From positions 1 through 37,715 of the forward strand of contig JABDJL010000147.1 of the NCBI GenBank assembly GCA_013002505.1: 37,715 nucleotides of DNA. The letters run 5' to 3'. The DNA comes from Lysobacterales bacterium (GTDB lineage: Bacteria; Pseudomonadota; Gammaproteobacteria; Xanthomonadales; SZUA-36). Under the pieces are notes generated by a model. The model had not been told where the DNA came from, did not search any database, and saw only the letters and a list, made by a program, of their open reading frames with translations. The position numbers were made by a program, and so were the translations under genes. This document shows, one piece after another, positions 8,365-16,890 of the stretch (within the stretch, counting starts at the first letter, position 1; each line of letters starts with the position of its first letter).

Positions 8365-8605
8365 TCATTTCGCCCGCCTTTTACGCTTGCCTTGCCTCGC
8401 GGTCCTGGCCTCGTGTGCTGTTGCACCCACCGAAGGCACCGATGAATGCATCATCATAAGGCCCGCGGAGCCTGTCACCTGCACCATGGAGTATGATCCG
8501 GTTTGCGGTTGCAACGGCAAGACTTACAGCAATGCCTGTACCGCGAGGGGCGCCGGGGTGCCGCGATCAACACCAGGGTCCTGCGAGGGAGATGAAGCGC
8601 GCTGA
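8357..8605 (+). CDS. Kazal-domain lipoprotein
   Basis: This 82-residue protein has a short signal peptide ending in the lipobox LASC (Cys20), then a Kazal-type domain with six cysteines (31, 42, 50, 52, 61, 76) and the hallmark EYDPVCGCNGKTYSNAC (residues 45-61). Kazal domains inhibit serine proteases by inserting a reactive loop. In bacteria these lipoproteins are common but the target is seldom known. It should be anchored in the periplasm or on the outer membrane. The start lies inside dgkA (overlap 8357-8364), suggesting coupled translation. Function as a protease inhibitor is a family inference; a host or self protease such as the DegQ-type enzyme nearby has not been shown to be a target. 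Confidence 0.8.
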   Translation: MRSHFARLLRLPCLAVLASCAVAPTEGTDECIIIRPAEPVTCTMEYDPVCGCNGKTYSNACTARGAGVPRSTPGSCEGDEAR

Positions 8606-8677
8606 ACTGACTGGACTCGGTGACCGGATCGGGGTTAACGTGGCGCCCATACCGGTCAACCCAGTGAGGCTGCAGAA

Positions 8678-9103
8678 ATGAATCGCAAACCCTTGGCCAT
8701 GGCGCTGTTAATCGCCCTGGTGATGACTTTGCTGAATGCGTGTGCTTCCAGCACGCAAAAAAGCACTCTCGATGCGACACTACTTCAATATGAATCGGTG
8801 ATCCGTTGGAGCCAGTGGGATGGCGCGATAGATTTCCTGGCCCCCAAATATCTCGAAGAGAATCCCGTCAGCCAGCTCGATATTGACCGGTTACGGTTGT
8901 TTCGCGTCACCCAGTACACAGTTCGCTCGGTGATGCCGACTGCCGATGGCATGACGATTCGCCAGGCGGTGGAGATCCGGCTGTTCAACCGCAACCGGGC
9001 AGTCGAACAGGCCCTGCTCGACCAGCAGGAATGGCGTTACAACCCTGAGCACGAGCGCTGGTATCTTTGGTCGGGGCTGCCGGACGTCACGCGATCACGT
9101 TGA
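8678..9103 (+). CDS. Small lipoprotein of unknown function
   Basis: This 141-residue protein starts with a clear lipoprotein signal: a basic N-terminus, a hydrophobic run and the lipobox LNAC with Cys22. The mature part is short and has a tryptophan-rich alpha/beta pattern (SVIRWSQWDGAIDFL, and near the end QQEWRYNPEHERWYLWSGLP), like small envelope lipoproteins with an NTF2-like or SnoaL-like look, though I cannot name a family. Its stop overlaps a TTG start of the kinase gene (TTGA, 9100-9103), so it may be the first gene of that operon. The link between an envelope lipoprotein and the kinase is unexplained. Confidence 0.75.
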   Translation: MNRKPLAMALLIALVMTLLNACASSTQKSTLDATLLQYESVIRWSQWDGAIDFLAPKYLEENPVSQLDIDRLRLFRVTQYTVRSVMPTADGMTIRQAVEIRLFNRNRAVEQALLDQQEWRYNPEHERWYLWSGLPDVTRSR

Positions 9104-10158
9104 ACCGCCCGGCAGACGACCCTCTGCTGACCTCGGATCCGCCGGGGTTTTCAACAACCGAAGCGCAGCAGATTGCAAAGCTTCGCTTCGGCATTGAGGG
9201 CCAGGCTTCGCCACTTTGGAGCGAACGCGACCAGAATTTCAGGCTGCAGACTGCTGGCAAGAACCAGTTCGTGCTCAAGATTGCAAACGCGCAGGAAGAC
9301 CCGCAGGTCATCGATTTCCAACAACAGGCATTGCAACATATCGCCGCCACAGATCCGGGTATTCCGGTGCCGCGCATCCTGCCGGACCTCGAAGGAGGCC
9401 ATTATTCTCTGGCCCGTGATACCCAGGGCCGCGAGCACATGGTGCGCCTGATCAGCTGGCTGGAGGGTGATCAGGTCCAGGAAACCGAGGCCAGCGACGC
9501 GCTGCTGCAGGACATGGGGAGATTGCTGGCCCGCCTGGGGGTTGCACTGCGCGATTTCGACCATCCGGCATCACACCATGAACTGCTCTGGGACCTGAAG
9601 CACGCAGCCCGGCTGGCGACGTTGCTGGAGTACATCAGGGACGCGCAACTTCGTAGCCTGGTGGCGGCCGCCGTAGACAGGTTCAAAACCCACGTCACGC
9701 CTGCATTGAAATCGTTGCGCAGCCAGGTCATCCACGCCGACCTCAACCGGGGCAATGTTCTGGTCAGCAAAGAAGCACCCATGCACGTCACCGGAATCAT
9801 CGACTTTGGAGACATGGTGTTCACCCCGCTGGTCATGGACCTGGCAATTGCGGCAGCCTATCACCTGGCCGAGGATGGAGACCCCCTGGCCCGGGTAATG
9901 GTGTTCATCAAGGCCTATCACCAGGTGGTTCCGTTGCAGCGCGAGGAAGCGGAAATCCTCGCTGACCTGCTTTTGGCCCGACTGTGCACATCAATCACCC
10001 TGCAAAATTGGCGCGCCAGCCTCTACCCGGAAAACAGTGAATACCTGCTGGTGCATGGCGCCCACACGCGCAGCAGGCTCAGGCATGCCATGTCGTTCCC
10101 GCGCGAAGCACTGCAGCAACGTATTCTAAGCGGCCTGGGTTTTACCGGACCGGCATGA
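9100..10158 (+). CDS. APH-family kinase, hydroxylysine-kinase-like
   Basis: This protein of about 352 residues has the aminoglycoside-phosphotransferase kinase fold: an ATP-binding Lys60 in FVLKIAN, the catalytic loop HADLNRGN (His212, Asp214, Asn219) and the metal-binding IIDFGD (Asp235). The N-terminal SERDQNF (41-47) is like the sequence seen in the animal hydroxylysine kinase (AGPHD1/HYKK) group. The TTG at 9100 overlaps the preceding stop and is taken as the start; another TTG at 9067 would lie inside the upstream gene, so the start is uncertain. It is coupled by ATGA to a PLP enzyme of the phospho-lyase group, so it probably makes the phosphorylated amine that the next enzyme consumes. 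Confidence 0.8.
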   Translation: MNRPADDPLLTSDPPGFSTTEAQQIAKLRFGIEGQASPLWSERDQNFRLQTAGKNQFVLKIANAQEDPQVIDFQQQALQHIAATDPGIPVPRILPDLEGGHYSLARDTQGREHMVRLISWLEGDQVQETEASDALLQDMGRLLARLGVALRDFDHPASHHELLWDLKHAARLATLLEYIRDAQLRSLVAAAVDRFKTHVTPALKSLRSQVIHADLNRGNVLVSKEAPMHVTGIIDFGDMVFTPLVMDLAIAAAYHLAEDGDPLARVMVFIKAYHQVVPLQREEAEILADLLLARLCTSITLQNWRASLYPENSEYLLVHGAHTRSRLRHAMSFPREALQQRILSGLGFTGPA

Positions 10159-11444
10159 ACAAACCAGGATTAACGGCTAGAAGGCAAAAGGTGTTGGGTT
10201 CTGCCTATCGCCTGTTTTATGACGAACCCCTGGAGCTGGTGCGGGGCGAGGGTGTCTGGCTATACGATGCGCAGGGCAAGGCTTACCTGGATGTATACAA
10301 CAATGTGCCGCATGTCGGACACTGTCATCCCGTGGTGGTTGACGCAGTCAGTCGCCAGCTCGCAACGCTCAATACGCACACGCGCTATCTTCACCCGGGC
10401 CTGATTGCCTACGCCGAGCGCCTGTTGCAGCGCTTACCTGCTGATATTGACAAGGCCATGTTCGCCTGTTCCGGTACCGAGGCCGTGGAACTCGCATTGC
10501 GCCTTGCACGTGCATCGACCGGCGGTGACGGTATCATCTGCACCCGCCATGCCTATCATGGCAACTCCTGGGCGGTGTCCCAGATTTCGCCGGAAACACC
10601 CGGCGCGGACCGCGCCACGCACGTGGTCACGGTCGAAGTTCCCGGTTTGCTTCATCGCAAAGCCGAAAGTGACCAGGCGCCAGTGAAACAATTCGTGACC
10701 GGCATTGAGCAGGCGCTGGAGTTGCTCAGCAAGCGCGGAATCAAGCTCGCCGCGTTCATCGTTGATACGGTGATGTCCTCGGAAGGGATCAACAGGTTCC
10801 CGGAGGGCCTTTCAGCGGCGGTTAAAAGGGTCAAAAATGCAGGTGGGCTCTTCATTGCCGACGAAGTTCAAATGGGATTTGGCCGCCCAGGCCGCTATTT
10901 CTGGGGCTTCGAGTGGCAAGGCGTGGCGCCGGATATCGTGACGATGGGCAAGCCGATGGGTAACGGTTACCCGGTGTCGGCTGTTGCCACGCGGTCGGAA
11001 ATTCTCGACGCATTCTCCGGCCGGGCCGGTTATTTCAACACTTTTGGTGGCAGCCCGGTGGCTGCGGCTGCGGCCAACGCCGTTCTCGACGTCATCGAAG
11101 ATGAAGCCCTGCAGGACAATGCCATGCTCACAGGGCGCCACCTGCGAAGCGGCCTGGCAGACCTGGCCGCAGAGTTCGAATGCATTGCTGATATCCGGGG
11201 AACCGGCCTGTTCAATGGCGTGGAATTGGTGACAGACCGGCAGTCAATGGAGCCCGCCACCGGCCTTGCTCACCGCCTCGTCAATGAACTGAAGCAGCGT
11301 GGCGTCCTGGTCGGACGCACCGGACCCGGGGAGAATATCGTCAAGCTGCGCCCGCCGATGGTGTTTTCGCGGGACGATGCTGATTTGCTGCTCGGGGCGT
11401 TTTCAGGCGCGCTTGAAACACAGCTTAAAAACCGTAAACGCTGA
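10155..11444 (+). CDS. Class III aminotransferase-fold PLP enzyme, phospho-lyase-like (AGXT2L type)
   Basis: This 429-residue enzyme has the class III aminotransferase fold with the PLP lysine at Lys266 in [11 protein letters not shown] and Asp236 in [10 protein letters not shown] for the cofactor ring nitrogen. The sequences [16 protein letters not shown] (44-59) and NTHTRYLHP (73-81) closely resemble the animal ethanolamine-phosphate and phosphohydroxylysine phospho-lyases rather than ordinary omega-transaminases. Those enzymes eliminate phosphate and ammonia to give an aldehyde. It follows the kinase gene by an ATGA overlap. Together they would phosphorylate and then eliminate an amino alcohol such as hydroxylysine or ethanolamine. 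True substrate is inferred, and an ordinary transaminase role is not excluded. It converges with the SDR gene, overlapping by 20 bases. Confidence 0.82.
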   Translation: MNKPGLTARRQKVLGSAYRLFYDEPLELVRGEGVWLYDAQGKAYLDVYNNVPHVGHCHPVVVDAVSRQLATLNTHTRYLHPGLIAYAERLLQRLPADIDKAMFACSGTEAVELALRLARASTGGDGIICTRHAYHGNSWAVSQISPETPGADRATHVVTVEVPGLLHRKAESDQAPVKQFVTGIEQALELLSKRGIKLAAFIVDTVMSSEGINRFPEGLSAAVKRVKNAGGLFIADEVQMGFGRPGRYFWGFEWQGVAPDIVTMGKPMGNGYPVSAVATRSEILDAFSGRAGYFNTFGGSPVAAAAANAVLDVIEDEALQDNAMLTGRHLRSGLADLAAEFECIADIRGTGLFNGVELVTDRQSMEPATGLAHRLVNELKQRGVLVGRTGPGENIVKLRPPMVFSRDDADLLLGAFSGALETQLKNRKR

Positions 11445-12195
11445 ATCCACCGTCTATGGCCAGGCATTGGCCGGTCACGTAGCTGGCGCCCGGCATACAC
11501 AAAAATGCCGCCACGCGTGCGACCTCTTCGGGCTGCCCAATTCGGCCCATCGGTGTTCGCTCGAGTATTGCGGCCTTGTACTCCGGATCATCCATGACCT
11601 GGCGCGCCAGTGGCGTGTCGATGTACCAGGGCGCGACGGCATTGACGCGGATGCCGAGTGACGCCCATTCAACAGCGCAATTGCGAGTCATCTGAACCAG
11701 GGCCGCCTTGCTCATTCCATACGGGGCACCGGTGCGCAGGTGGGTCAACCCGGCTACCGAGGCGTTATTGACCACGCTGGCAGGGGCACCCGCTTTCAAG
11801 TACGGCAGCAGGCGTCGGGACATTTCGAAATGCGAAGTCACGTTGGTGCTTTGTATCTGCAGGAACTCCTGCTGAGATATCTCCGACATGGGTTTACGGA
11901 TGTTGGTGCCGACGTTATTAATCAGGATTTGCAACGCGCCATGATCGGCCACCGTTTCGACCAGCCGGTCCCGGCCGTCTTCGGTGGACAGATCCGATGC
12001 AACGGTCTGAATGCGGGTTTCCGTGAACCGTTCGCTGATGTTCGCGGCCAAAGACTCCAGCCCCTCACTGCCGCGCGCATTCAAAATCAGGTTGCAGCCC
12101 AGCGCAGCGAATTCATGGGCCATGGCGGCACCCAGGCCTTTGCTTGCGCCGGTAATCAGGGCCAACTGCCCGTCGAGCCGCCATGGGTTGTTCAT
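11425..12195 (-). CDS. SDR-family oxidoreductase (classical)
   Basis: This 256-residue enzyme is a classical short-chain dehydrogenase/reductase. The cofactor site TGASKGLG is at residues 15-22, NNVG at 93-96, and the catalytic set is Ser146, Tyr159 and Lys163 (YGMSK). An Arg41 after the second strand suggests NADPH rather than NADH. The C-terminal half has the usual [24 protein letters not shown] segment. It resembles tropinone reductase-like and 3-oxoacyl-ACP reductase-like members; the substrate cannot be read from sequence. It lies nine bases after sppA on the same strand and is probably co-transcribed with it. Confidence 0.88.
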   Translation of the reverse strand: MNNPWRLDGQLALITGASKGLGAAMAHEFAALGCNLILNARGSEGLESLAANISERFTETRIQTVASDLSTEDGRDRLVETVADHGALQILINNVGTNIRKPMSEISQQEFLQIQSTNVTSHFEMSRRLLPYLKAGAPASVVNNASVAGLTHLRTGAPYGMSKAALVQMTRNCAVEWASLGIRVNAVAPWYIDTPLARQVMDDPEYKAAILERTPMGRIGQPEEVARVAAFLCMPGASYVTGQCLAIDGGFSVYGF

Positions 12196-12204
12196 GTCAG
12201 TAAC

Positions 12205-14052
12205 CTAGTGAATGCTGCACAGGCAGTGTGCAGCCACGGTAAAGCCATCATCGCGCGAGGCGATAAAGCGCAGGTCTTCGATCATCTGCTGCACGAAGCT
12301 CGTCGGCAAATCACTGACACCGCGCTTGCCGGAGTGGATGCGGGCCAGAACACCTGAAGTCATTTCCAGCAACAGGCGCTCAAACTGGGTCAGCTCCGGC
12401 TCGGTCCAACTGACCGTGTAGGTGTCGCCCAGCCCGGCAATCCGCGCGGCCGATTCAACAGCATCCTGCAGTGTTCCGGTACGATCCACGAGGCCAAACT
12501 CCACTGCCTGGCGCCCGCTCCAGACCCGGCCCCTGGCAAATTCATTGACCGCCTCGCGGCTTTCAAAACCCCTCGAAACACGAACCAGGTCGAGAAACTC
12601 TTCGTAAATGTGGTTGGTGCTGCTCTGGAAGATTCGCTTGACATCTTCATCCAGTGGCCGGTCAATACGGAGCTTTCCTGCCAGCGGCGTGGTGCCGACA
12701 CCATCGGCATACACCCCGATTTTCTGCAGCGTAGCACCAAAGGTCGGAATCATTCCGTACACCCCGATCGAACCGGTTATGGTGGCCGGGTTGGCCCAGA
12801 TTTCATTGGCCCCCATGGCGATCCAGTATCCACCCGATGCGGCGACATCACCCATCGATACTACGACCGTTTTTCCTGACTCGCGCAGCGCCTGCACTTC
12901 GCGCCGGATGACTTCCGATGAGAAGGCGTCACCACCCGGGCTGTCAATTCTCAGCACTACCGCCTTGACCTGCTCGTCGCGGCCAGCGGCACGCAAGTCA
13001 CCTGCCGTGGTTTCCGCGCCGATGCGGCCAGGGGGCTGTTCACCGCGCGTGATCTCACCCTCGGCGACCACGATTCGAACATTGCCTCGCTGGCGCGCCG
13101 TGCTGTAACCGGAAATCTCCAGGTAGTGTTCGATGCCCACCGCCCGAAAGCTGTCGCCCACGTCATTCGGCGCGCCGGTTGCAGCCAGCACCGTTCTCGC
13201 TTCCGGTCCACTGACCAGGCGGTCAACCAGCCCCAGGTTCAATGCCAGTTGTGCGAAGTCTCCTTCGGCGGCTTCGACCTTGTCGGCGAAGTTCGTAATC
13301 GCCTCGGTCAAACGAGACATGGGCATGCCGCGATTGCGCGATACGGCCTCAAGGTATTGTTGCCACAGGCTTTCAAGCCAGAACTGTGCCGCCTCCTTGG
13401 CCTCGGGCGACATGTCGTTGCGAATATAGGGTTCCATTGCCGACTTGTACTCACCGACGCGGAACAGGTTTATCTCGACCTCGAGTTTTTCCAGGCCTTC
13501 GCGGTAAAAGTGACGGATATTGGAGTACCCGTCCATCCAAACCAGGCCGTCGGGGCTAAGCCAGATTTCGTCGGCCATTGATGCCAGGTAATACTGGTGC
13601 TGCCCCAGCGCCTCGGCCACCGCGTAAACCGGTTTGCCACTGGCCTTAAACGCAGTGATCGCGTGCTCGATATCCTGCAGCGAAGATAGGCCGATATTCC
13701 ACAAATAGTCGGTATCAATCACCATCTGGCTGATACGGCTGTCGCGGCTGGCGCGATCAACCGCTTCGAGAATATCGCGTAATCGCGTCTCTACCGGCGC
13801 CTGGTCGGTGGCCCTGGCGAGCGCCCGGTCGAGGGGGCTGCTGCTGTATTGTTCGACCACGTTCCCGTGCGGACGCAAAACCAGGGTGGTATCGCCGCGC
13901 ATCGACAGGGGCTCGTCAGGCCGCAGCATGGCAACGTAAAAAACGTACAGGAAAAGCAGGAACAGTACGTTAAGGAATACGATCCTGGCGCCATTAACAA
14001 TGCGCCAGAAACGCAGCCAGCCGCGCACCAGGATTGATCGATTTTCTGTCAT
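12205..14052 (-). CDS. sppA: Signal peptide peptidase SppA, 67-kDa type
   Basis: This 615-residue protein is an inner-membrane serine protease with a Ser-Lys dyad that digests cleaved signal peptides. It has one N-terminal membrane helix (about residues 23-43) and two tandem protease-like halves. The catalytic Lys is Lys203 in VGEYKSAMEPY in the first half, and the nucleophile is Ser406 in AASGGYW in the second, the split arrangement seen in E. coli SppA (618 residues). The C-terminus ends in a short AHCLCSIH tail. The gene diverges from pspA across a 262-base spacer and precedes the SDR gene on its own strand. Pairing with psp suggests a role in membrane stress. Confidence 0.93.
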   Translation of the reverse strand: MTENRSILVRGWLRFWRIVNGARIVFLNVLFLLFLYVFYVAMLRPDEPLSMRGDTTLVLRPHGNVVEQYSSSPLDRALARATDQAPVETRLRDILEAVDRASRDSRISQMVIDTDYLWNIGLSSLQDIEHAITAFKASGKPVYAVAEALGQHQYYLASMADEIWLSPDGLVWMDGYSNIRHFYREGLEKLEVEINLFRVGEYKSAMEPYIRNDMSPEAKEAAQFWLESLWQQYLEAVSRNRGMPMSRLTEAITNFADKVEAAEGDFAQLALNLGLVDRLVSGPEARTVLAATGAPNDVGDSFRAVGIEHYLEISGYSTARQRGNVRIVVAEGEITRGEQPPGRIGAETTAGDLRAAGRDEQVKAVVLRIDSPGGDAFSSEVIRREVQALRESGKTVVVSMGDVAASGGYWIAMGANEIWANPATITGSIGVYGMIPTFGATLQKIGVYADGVGTTPLAGKLRIDRPLDEDVKRIFQSSTNHIYEEFLDLVRVSRGFESREAVNEFARGRVWSGRQAVEFGLVDRTGTLQDAVESAARIAGLGDTYTVSWTEPELTQFERLLLEMTSGVLARIHSGKRGVSDLPTSFVQQMIEDLRFIASRDDGFTVAAHCLCSIH

Positions 14053-14222
14053 GTGAATTACCGCTCCGTCAAGCAGCCTATTGTATGAACCTCATGAGAC
14101 CCGGACAAACCGCCATTTGTCACGGTTCAAAGAGTAAATTGCTGGCGAGATCATCGAATCCTGTCACCAGATTTTTGTCAATCACGCCACTCTGCCGGTG
14201 AACCAAGACCTCTGAATTACTC

Positions 14223-14235
14223 TATATTATTGATT
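14223..14235 (-). promoter_or_regulatory. Possible IHF-binding site upstream of pspA
   Basis: On the minus strand this reads AATCAATAATATA, matching WATCAANNNNTTR except for one base of the final triplet. It lies in an AT-rich patch (14209-14250) just upstream of the sigma-54-type promoter, where DNA bending by IHF would help an enhancer protein reach the polymerase. Such AT-rich DNA matches the motif easily by chance. Confidence 0.35.
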
Positions 14236-14254
14236 AATAATAATTTAATAAGTA

Positions 14255-14270
14255 TGGCACGAATTCTGCA
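14255..14270 (+). promoter_or_regulatory. Sigma-54-type (-24/-12) promoter of pspA
   Basis: The sequence TGGCACGAATTCTGCA matches the consensus TGGCACG-N4-TTGCA with a single mismatch (C for the first T of the -12 box) and the required ten bases between the GG and GC. It is 44 bases upstream of the pspA start codon. In enterobacteria pspA is transcribed by sigma-54 under the enhancer-binding protein PspF; no pspF is in this window. Confidence 0.75.
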
Positions 14271-14314
14271 TCTACTAGCTTAAACCAGATTGATTACCAA
14301 GGAGCACCAAATCA

Positions 14315-15019
14315 ATGGGAGCCTTTTCAAGAATTCGATACGTTATTGCCGCCAACGTCAACGCATTGATCGAGCGCGCCGAGAACCCTGAGAAATTGCT
14401 CAGGGCACTGATTCGGGAAATGGAAGATGCCGGCGAAGATGCCCGCCTCGCCAGTGCCGAACTGCTCGCGGAGCAGACGCACCTGGAGCGCGTGGCCGGG
14501 CAACTGGAAAGTGAAATTGCCGAATGGCAGGAACGCGCCGAAAAAGCGGTAGAAACCAGCCGTGACGACCTCGCACGGGCCGCATTGAAGGCCAAGGCAG
14601 AACGTGCCGACACGCTGGAATCCGTCCATGACGAGTCCAGCTTGCTGACTGACCGCATTGCCCATCTTGAACAGGACATGACCACACTGAAGGGCAAACT
14701 CGCCGAGGCCAAGCTGAAGCTCAAGGAAATGCTGGCACGCCAGGAAGTCCGTCCCGCGCCTTCGCGGCGGGAAGTGAAACTGTCCGGTAACGAACGCAAG
14801 ATCCAGCAGGCCATGGGCCGCTTCGACCGGTTGCAATCACAGGTAGAGCGGCTCGAGGCTCGGGTTCGCTCATACGAGGTGGGCACCGTTGCGCCATCAG
14901 CCTGGGATGCAGAGGTGGACAGCAACGACCCGGTTATTGAAGCGGAACTGGAAGCCCTGAAGATGAAAACATTCGGGCAGCAGTCAGAAGCGAAGCAATT
15001 GGAATCCAGCGAGTCCTGA
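14315..15019 (+). CDS. pspA: Phage shock protein A (PspA/IM30 family)
   Basis: This 234-residue protein is a PspA/IM30 peripheral membrane protein that polymerises on damaged inner membranes and helps keep the proton gradient. An amphipathic N-terminal helix (about residues 1-22, MGAFSRIRYVIAANVNALIE) is followed by NPEKLLRALIREME, the family signature, and a long coiled coil rich in Glu, Lys and Ala through about residue 190. The tail beyond is acidic. The ATG at 14315 has AAGGAG ten bases upstream. The pspC gene follows after three bases. The sigma-54-type promoter upstream suggests induction by membrane stress. Confidence 0.93.
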   Translation: MGAFSRIRYVIAANVNALIERAENPEKLLRALIREMEDAGEDARLASAELLAEQTHLERVAGQLESEIAEWQERAEKAVETSRDDLARAALKAKAERADTLESVHDESSLLTDRIAHLEQDMTTLKGKLAEAKLKLKEMLARQEVRPAPSRREVKLSGNERKIQQAMGRFDRLQSQVERLEARVRSYEVGTVAPSAWDAEVDSNDPVIEAELEALKMKTFGQQSEAKQLESSES

Positions 15020-15022
15020 CGG

Positions 15023-15388
15023 GTGACTTCAAATCACCACGAACGGTCTCGCCGGCACAATTTTTCCCGGCACCGCAGCGCCCGTGTAGACCGGCGTCCG
15101 GACGGTGCGCTGCTCGCCGGGGTCTGTGCCGGAATTGCCGAACGCCTGGGCTGGAACACGTGGGCGCTGCGCCTGTTGTTCGTGCTGGGCCTGTTGATCA
15201 AGCCCATACCCACCGGGCTGGTCTACCTGGCCCTTGCGTTCCTGGTACCGCGGGTCGCTGGCAGAAAGAACGAATCGACTCCAGAGCCCGGCCTGGCATC
15301 TGAAGAACTCAGCGCCCGAAATCAGCGCATCGCAGACCTGGAGCGCCGCTTCCGCGATCTCGAAGCGGGCGGGGAACAAAGAAAGTGA
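15023..15388 (+). CDS. pspC: PspC-domain membrane protein
   Basis: This 121-residue protein starts with GTG three bases after pspA. A basic N-terminal tail leads into a PspC domain (about residues 25-78): LLAGVCAGIAERLGWNTWALRLLF, then PTGLVYLALAFLVP, covering one or two membrane helices. In enterobacteria PspC senses membrane damage with PspB and frees PspF from PspA. Here no pspB is visible, and the C-terminal residues 92-118 form a short coiled coil (NQRIADLERRFRDLEA) that may do part of PspB's job; that is speculative. PspB-like proteins are short coiled-coil membrane proteins, so a merged role is plausible. Confidence 0.88.
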   Translation: MTSNHHERSRRHNFSRHRSARVDRRPDGALLAGVCAGIAERLGWNTWALRLLFVLGLLIKPIPTGLVYLALAFLVPRVAGRKNESTPEPGLASEELSARNQRIADLERRFRDLEAGGEQRK

Positions 15389-15389
15389 T

Positions 15390-15429
15390 GGGGTCAGGGT
15401 GACACACTCTGTCCCTTTACTCTGACCCC
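15390..15429. repeat. REP-like inverted repeat at the pspC/MATE junction
   Basis: GGGGTCAG (15390-15397) pairs with CTGACCCC (15422-15429), extending as GGGGTCAGGGTGA against GGGGTCAGAGTAA. It lies just past the pspC stop and includes the stop and last codons of the MATE gene on the other strand. GGGTCAGAGTA-type palindromes are familiar short intergenic repeats in gammaproteobacteria. The hairpin could also end transcription from both sides, although neither side has a long T run. Confidence 0.6.
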
Positions 15430-16805
15430 GCCGCGCCCGGGCCTGCTGCGACTTCTTCAAACCGCCTGATTCGGGAATTGCTTTCCCGCCAGAAACGGCT
15501 CGCCATCAGGATGGCCCCGGCTGTCAGACCGGCGATCATACCCATCCACATGCCAGAGGGTCCCAGGCCCTCGTTGAAGGTCAGGTAGTAGCCCAGCGCC
15601 ATGCCGATCAGCCAGTAGGAAATAATGTTATAGACCATGGGCCACAAGGTGTCCTTGAGACCCCTGAGTGCGCCCGCTGAACAAATCTGTATGCCGTCGG
15701 GAAACTGGAAAATGGCAGCGAAGAACAGCAGCGTCACGGCCACCGAGGCAATCGCCGGGTCCGAGGTGTAAATGCCAACGACCCACTCCGGAAAGAAAAT
15801 CATGATAAATGCGCTGATACTCTGTGAGCACAGCACGATCAGCAACCCTATCAGGCCGGCATAGCGCGCGGCGCGCGGTTCACCTCGCCCGATGGCGTTG
15901 CCGACGCGGGTCGTTACGGCACTGGCCAGGCCCAGCGGAATCATGAACACCAGTGCTGAAAAATTGATCGCCACCAGGTGGCCGGCGGTTGGAAGCGGCC
16001 CGAGCCGGCCAATCAGGATCGCAGCGCCGACAAACAGGCTGCCTTCAACGAAGATCGTCACCGCGATGGGCAGGCCAATCCTGAGCAGTTCGACAAGGCG
16101 CACCATGTCCGGCCGCTGCAGGCCTGCAAACGGCTGGTAATCGCGAAAATGATGATGAAAGCGGATATAGACCAGCAGCAGGGCCGCCTGCATCCAGATC
16201 ACGATGGACGTCGCGTAGCCGCAACCCTCTGCACCCAGGGCCGGCATACCAAACTTGCCGAACATCAAAATCCAGTTCAAGGGCACGTTCAGCAAGACAC
16301 CAAACAGGCCGATATACATCGTTGGCTTGGTATGGCCCGTGCCTTCGCTGAAAAAGCGCAACAGGAACACCAGTGTCATGCCCGGCGCGCCCCAGGCGAG
16401 CGCATCCATGTAGCCGTCCGCAACCGGGATGATGCTGGCCTCGACATCGAGCAGCCTGAGCACTTCGCCCCCCTGGCCCATGATCAGGGTAAACGGCAAA
16501 GCCAGCACCAAGGCCAGCCAAAATGCCTGTCGCGCTGCCGCGCCCGCGGCGAGCCGCTGGCCGGCCCCATCGTGCTGCGCAACGATGGGCTGCACAGCCA
16601 TCAGGGTTCCGATGGTGAACATCAGGCAGGCAGACCAAACCGCTCCGCCGGTGGCGAGCGCGGCCAGCGCAACATCCTTGTCAGCAAGCCGGCCGGCCAT
16701 CACGGTATCAACGAAGTTCATGCCAAAGCTTGCCACCAGCCCTATCATGACCGGCGCGGCCAACTCCAGGGTTCTGCGTATTTCAGCAAGATGATTTTTA
16801 TGCAC
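15417..16805 (-). CDS. MATE-family multidrug exporter, NorM type
   Basis: This protein of about 462 residues has roughly twelve hydrophobic segments in two similar halves, the MATE layout. It begins HKNHLAEIRRTLELAAPVMI and continues with FVDTVMAGRLADKDVAALA-type sequence, the signature start of NorM transporters, which use a sodium or proton gradient to expel cationic drugs. A GTG at 16805 is taken as the start: sequence upstream of it on the same frame (to 17015) is not MATE-like and overlaps the divergent SDR gene. No strong ribosome site is visible, so the start is moderately sure. Its last codons and stop lie within the REP-like repeat. Confidence 0.88.
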   Translation of the reverse strand: MHKNHLAEIRRTLELAAPVMIGLVASFGMNFVDTVMAGRLADKDVALAALATGGAVWSACLMFTIGTLMAVQPIVAQHDGAGQRLAAGAAARQAFWLALVLALPFTLIMGQGGEVLRLLDVEASIIPVADGYMDALAWGAPGMTLVFLLRFFSEGTGHTKPTMYIGLFGVLLNVPLNWILMFGKFGMPALGAEGCGYATSIVIWMQAALLLVYIRFHHHFRDYQPFAGLQRPDMVRLVELLRIGLPIAVTIFVEGSLFVGAAILIGRLGPLPTAGHLVAINFSALVFMIPLGLASAVTTRVGNAIGRGEPRAARYAGLIGLLIVLCSQSISAFIMIFFPEWVVGIYTSDPAIASVAVTLLFFAAIFQFPDGIQICSAGALRGLKDTLWPMVYNIISYWLIGMALGYYLTFNEGLGPSGMWMGMIAGLTAGAILMASRFWRESNSRIRRFEEVAAGPGAAGSE

Positions 16806-16890
16806 GGTTATACTGTATTTTTTGTTGTTGGCAGCGCTGGATAGTGGCCGCCGTGGCCTGTTTGCGCATTGTACAGGGAGATACGCGCCC

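Noticed and set aside
11740-12357. Open frame of 205 codons opposite the SDR and the end of sppA
   Set aside because: It crosses two real minus-strand genes and its protein looks like an antisense translation, rich in His, Gln and Arg.
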